From: an uncultured Pelagibacteraceae bacterium
GTDB lineage: Bacteria; Pseudomonadota; Alphaproteobacteria; Pelagibacterales; Pelagibacteraceae
Assembly: GCA_902537575.1 (NCBI GenBank)
Contig: CACBBX010000001.1
Coordinates: forward strand, 62,001 to 126,000
DNA: 64,000 nucleotides
Direction of reading: 5' to 3'
The translations under genes and the position numbers were made by a program. This document shows, in pieces, positions 61,515 through 64,000 of this stretch. Each line of letters starts with the position of its first letter. The stretch's first letter is position 1. The notes below the pieces were generated by a model, which saw nothing but the letters and a program-made list of their open reading frames with translations, was not told where the DNA came from and made no database searches.

Positions 61515-62065
61515 TGTCTCAAGAAAATTATTTTAATAAATTTAAAGAATTACCAGAGTCGGTTAGACAGTTTTGTGGATTGATAATAATTACTTTAATC
61601 ATCATTTTATCTTTTTTTATTTTAAATAATATTTTTGGAGAAGGTGATGATTTAGTAAAAAGAATGAAAATAGAAGAAGAGAGAATTGCAGAAGAAAGAA
61701 AATTAAACGAATTAATATCCAGTCTACCTTCTGGAATTTTAGTTGCTTTTGATGGAACTGATCATCATAGACTATCCATTGATGTTTATGAGAAAGTCTG
61801 TAAAGCAACAAAACTTATTCCTCAAAGAGCGATAATGGGGGCCAATTTCCTCAATTTTAGAGCGCATGAAATTTATACAATTAATGGCAACAAAATTGAT
61901 GAAACATTTGTTGAATGGGACGAAGAAAAAAATAAATGTTTTGCAGGTTTCACAGTTAGTGGGAATAATGTTGGAGTAAATGAAGAAATTAAAGTAAGTG
62001 GGGAGGCATTAAGTTTTTTAAGCACTGGTATTGATACTAGAATTTATTATATCAAAAATTTTTAA
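61514..62065 (+). CDS. Single-helix membrane protein with a periplasmic domain, unknown
   Basis: The ATG at 61514-61516 overlaps the MORN gene's TAA (TAATG); the track's earlier start is inside that gene. About 183 residues: a short N-terminus, one helix (FCGLIIITLIIILSFFIL), a charged coiled segment (MKIEEERIAEERKLNELI), then a small domain with two cysteines (EKVCKATK, KNKCFAGF). I recognise no family. With the MORN gene it forms a pair inserted in the transporter locus. Confidence 0.6.
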   Translation: MSQENYFNKFKELPESVRQFCGLIIITLIIILSFFILNNIFGEGDDLVKRMKIEEERIAEERKLNELISSLPSGILVAFDGTDHHRLSIDVYEKVCKATKLIPQRAIMGANFLNFRAHEIYTINGNKIDETFVEWDEEKNKCFAGFTVSGNNVGVNEEIKVSGEALSFLSTGIDTRIYYIKNF

Positions 62066-62131
62066 TTAGGGAGAAACGATTATTATATACATATTAATTC
62101 AACAAAATTTCGTATAACTTAATAATAATTT

Positions 62132-63163
62132 ATGTCTGATACAGTTATTAAATGTGAATCTGTTTATAAAATTTTTGGAGAAAATGCCAAAAAAATGCTT
62201 CAAGAAGCCAATGGGAACGTAGATGCAAAAACTTTTCAAGAAAATGGATGTATAGTTGGAGTTAATAATGCTTCCTTTGAAGTAGCAAAGGGGGAAATGT
62301 TGGTTGTTATGGGTTTATCTGGATCAGGTAAATCAACATTACTTAGATGTATTTCAAGATTAACAGATGCAACAGGAGGAAAAATTTTTATAGAGGGTCA
62401 AGATTTATTGGAGCTAAACAACAAAGAACTTATTGATCTTAGAAGAAATAAAATGGGAATGGTTTTTCAAAGCTTTGCGTTGTTACCGCACAAAACTGTA
62501 GTTGAAAATATAGCATTTCCACTACAGATTAAGGGAATTAATACCGACGATAGCATTAGCAAGGCAATGGATATGGTCAAGTTAGTTGGTTTACATGGAA
62601 GGGAAAACTATTTTCCAAGAGAACTTTCAGGCGGACAACAGCAAAGAGTAGGTATTGCAAGATCTTTAGCCGTTGAACCAGATATTTGGTTTTTAGATGA
62701 ACCTTTTTCAGCATTAGATCCCTTGATCCGAAAAGAAATGCAGGATGAATTTTTAAGACTTCAAGATAAATTACAAAAAACCATAATGTTCATTACTCAT
62801 GATTTTGATGAAGCTTTAAAGCTAGCTGATCGAATAGCAATTATGAAGGATGGTATAATTGAACAGTTAGATACACCCGCTAAAATAGTTTTAAATCCTG
62901 CAACTGAATATGTAAGAAAATTTACTGAAGAAGTCCCAAGGGAAAAAGTTTTGTTAATTGAAGATGTAATGGACCAAACTACAAGTAATAATTTAGGAGA
63001 TTTAAGAGTTTCAAAAGATGAGATTATAGAGAATGTTGCTGAAAAAATTCTTACTCAGGAAAAAACCGTAGGAGTAATAGATAAGAACAATAACATTGTT
63101 GGCTCTATTAATCCTACAAAGATAATCAATACAGTCTTTGGTGGAAGGAAAAATGAAAATTAA
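62132..63163 (+). CDS. tmoW: Quaternary-amine/TMAO ABC transporter ATP-binding protein (TmoW/ProV-like)
   Basis: A 343-residue ABC ATPase: Walker A MGLSGSGKST, signature ELSGGQQQRVGIARSLA, Walker B DIWFLDEPFSALDP, then a CBS-type C-terminal tail (about 280-343). It is paralogous to the stand-alone ProV-type gene at 4761 (similar N-terminal extension and domain order). It sits 3 bp before the permease gene, so it powers the TmoV-like channel. Confidence 0.87.
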   Translation: MSDTVIKCESVYKIFGENAKKMLQEANGNVDAKTFQENGCIVGVNNASFEVAKGEMLVVMGLSGSGKSTLLRCISRLTDATGGKIFIEGQDLLELNNKELIDLRRNKMGMVFQSFALLPHKTVVENIAFPLQIKGINTDDSISKAMDMVKLVGLHGRENYFPRELSGGQQQRVGIARSLAVEPDIWFLDEPFSALDPLIRKEMQDEFLRLQDKLQKTIMFITHDFDEALKLADRIAIMKDGIIEQLDTPAKIVLNPATEYVRKFTEEVPREKVLLIEDVMDQTTSNNLGDLRVSKDEIIENVAEKILTQEKTVGVIDKNNNIVGSINPTKIINTVFGGRKNEN

Positions 63164-63166
63164 GTT

Positions 63167-64000
63167 ATGGAATTTTTAAAAAAAAACCCGAAGATATTTC
63201 AATGGTTGTTTTTATTAATTGTTTTTTTTGCTTTATGTTTTGCAATCGAAGTCCCAGAAACATATAAATTTATAAGAGGTCAGGCAGAGTTTGTTAAAGA
63301 CCCCAATCAAAGCACCTTTGTTTTTGCTGGCAAGGAGGTAAGGTATTATGCTTTTGACGTCTTTTGGAGATTACCCCCATTACTTGGATGGTTGCCTATA
63401 TGGATAAATGACTCACTATTTTTCTTAATGAACGACTGGATGCCTATGGAGTTTTGGAATGAAGACACACAAGAATTTAAAACTAGACCTCTACTCTTAC
63501 AAATAAGTAGAAATTTAACTGCATTTATGACATTTATAATTGAGTTAATTAGAGAGATTTTATTAGGCGGACTAGAAACTATTGTTGCATTTACAAGTTG
63601 GGATTTTATTGACGCTAATCCATGGGCAGAATTACCAGGTTTACCATGGACTATTGTTGCTGCGGGAGCAACAATATTATCTTATAAATTAAGTGGTAAA
63701 GGTTTAGCGATTTTCGCTGGATTAACAATGGTTTACATTTCTATTTTTGGTCAGTGGAAACCGTCTATGCAAACTTTATCATTTATTTTAGTTGCAGCGC
63801 CATTGTCTTTTATATTTGGACTTGGTCTAGGTATATCTGCATTTAAAAGTAAACGAGTTGAAAAAGCTCTATATCCAATTCTCTTAGTTATGCAAACCAT
63901 GCCACAATATGCAGTGCTTGTGCCTGCGCTAGTTTTATTTGGAGTTGGCGATCATGCGGCAGTGATTATAACTATGATAGTTGCAATTCCACCAATGATA
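63167..64000 (+). CDS. tmoV: Quaternary-amine/TMAO ABC transporter permease (TmoV/ProW-like), partial
   Basis: Not in the track because its stop lies outside the window; I translated it directly. 278 codons are present, beginning MEFLKKNPKIFQWLFLLIVFF. The first helix is followed by a hydrophilic stretch with FAGKEVRYYAFDVFWRLPPLLGWLPIW, then the helices and the PAPLSFIFGLGLGISAF-like core near the edge, typical of the ProW family. The gene starts 3 bp after tmoW. Completes an uptake system with the TmoX-like protein. Confidence 0.85.
   Translation, partial: MEFLKKNPKIFQWLFLLIVFFALCFAIEVPETYKFIRGQAEFVKDPNQSTFVFAGKEVRYYAFDVFWRLPPLLGWLPIWINDSLFFLMNDWMPMEFWNEDTQEFKTRPLLLQISRNLTAFMTFIIELIREILLGGLETIVAFTSWDFIDANPWAELPGLPWTIVAAGATILSYKLSGKGLAIFAGLTMVYISIFGQWKPSMQTLSFILVAAPLSFIFGLGLGISAFKSKRVEKALYPILLVMQTMPQYAVLVPALVLFGVGDHAAVIITMIVAIPPMI

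Overview
The window reads as a piece of a streamlined, very AT-rich alphaproteobacterial chromosome, most likely the SAR11 / Pelagibacter lineage. This is judged from codon use, gene content and compactness, not from a database search. Genes are packed with 0-30 bp gaps or 1-4 bp overlaps, and the longest non-coding gap is about 157 bp. I see no rRNA, tRNA, insertion sequence, prophage or CRISPR array. Almost every gene concerns uptake and oxidation of small nitrogenous, methylated or osmolyte-type compounds, plus some housekeeping genes.

Layout. 1-9.5 kb: an Xsc-like ThDP enzyme (cut by the window edge) coupled to a luciferase-like monooxygenase; a broken 2-oxoglutarate oxygenase; two DMT exporters; a lone ProV-type ATPase divergent from a gamma-butyrobetaine-hydroxylase-like oxygenase; a GDPD; and a 3-hydroxyisobutyrate-dehydrogenase-like enzyme. 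9.5-16 kb: EutA-like and DoeA-like (ectoine hydrolase) genes followed by a PotABCD-type ABC transporter. 16-24.4 kb: one long minus-strand run of eight genes (GcvT-type demethylase, S51 peptidase, FMN 2-hydroxyacid dehydrogenase, ThDP lyase, transthyretin/HIUase-like protein, DmdA-like demethylase, thiolase, IlvE-type transaminase). It is divergent from a Dpp-type ABC transporter and a FadN-type beta-oxidation enzyme (24.5-32.3 kb). 32.3-46.2 kb: mixed genes (cyclophilin, secreted HExxH protein, ureohydrolase plus aldehyde dehydrogenase, ArgE-like, CsaA, LysE, aconitase, YfgM/BamB pair, cupin, ZapE, YjbQ, photolyase).

46.2-64 kb holds a methylated-amine island: two type III glutamine-synthetase-family enzymes, an N-methylglutamate-synthase-like trio (mgsABC), Amt with small membrane proteins, a FAD amine oxidoreductase, a small winged-helix-like protein, a DUF1989+GcvT fusion that matches TMAO demethylase (Tdm), and divergently a TMAO/betaine-type transporter (TmoX, TmoW, TmoV-like). 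Read together: TMAO uptake, demethylation to dimethylamine plus one-carbon units on tetrahydrofolate, then methylamine to gamma-glutamylmethylamide to N-methylglutamate, with ammonium recaptured by Amt and glutamine synthetase.

Four strong intrinsic terminators sit inside transporter operons. Three lie just after the binding-protein gene, and the fourth lies after a small membrane protein behind amt. This suggests a general design for making more binding protein than permease. The best candidates for something undescribed are the eight-gene demethylase/ThDP/FMN/TTR-like operon at 16-24.4 kb and the non-canonical parts of the methylamine island. All functions are inferred from sequence reading alone; substrates are not proven.
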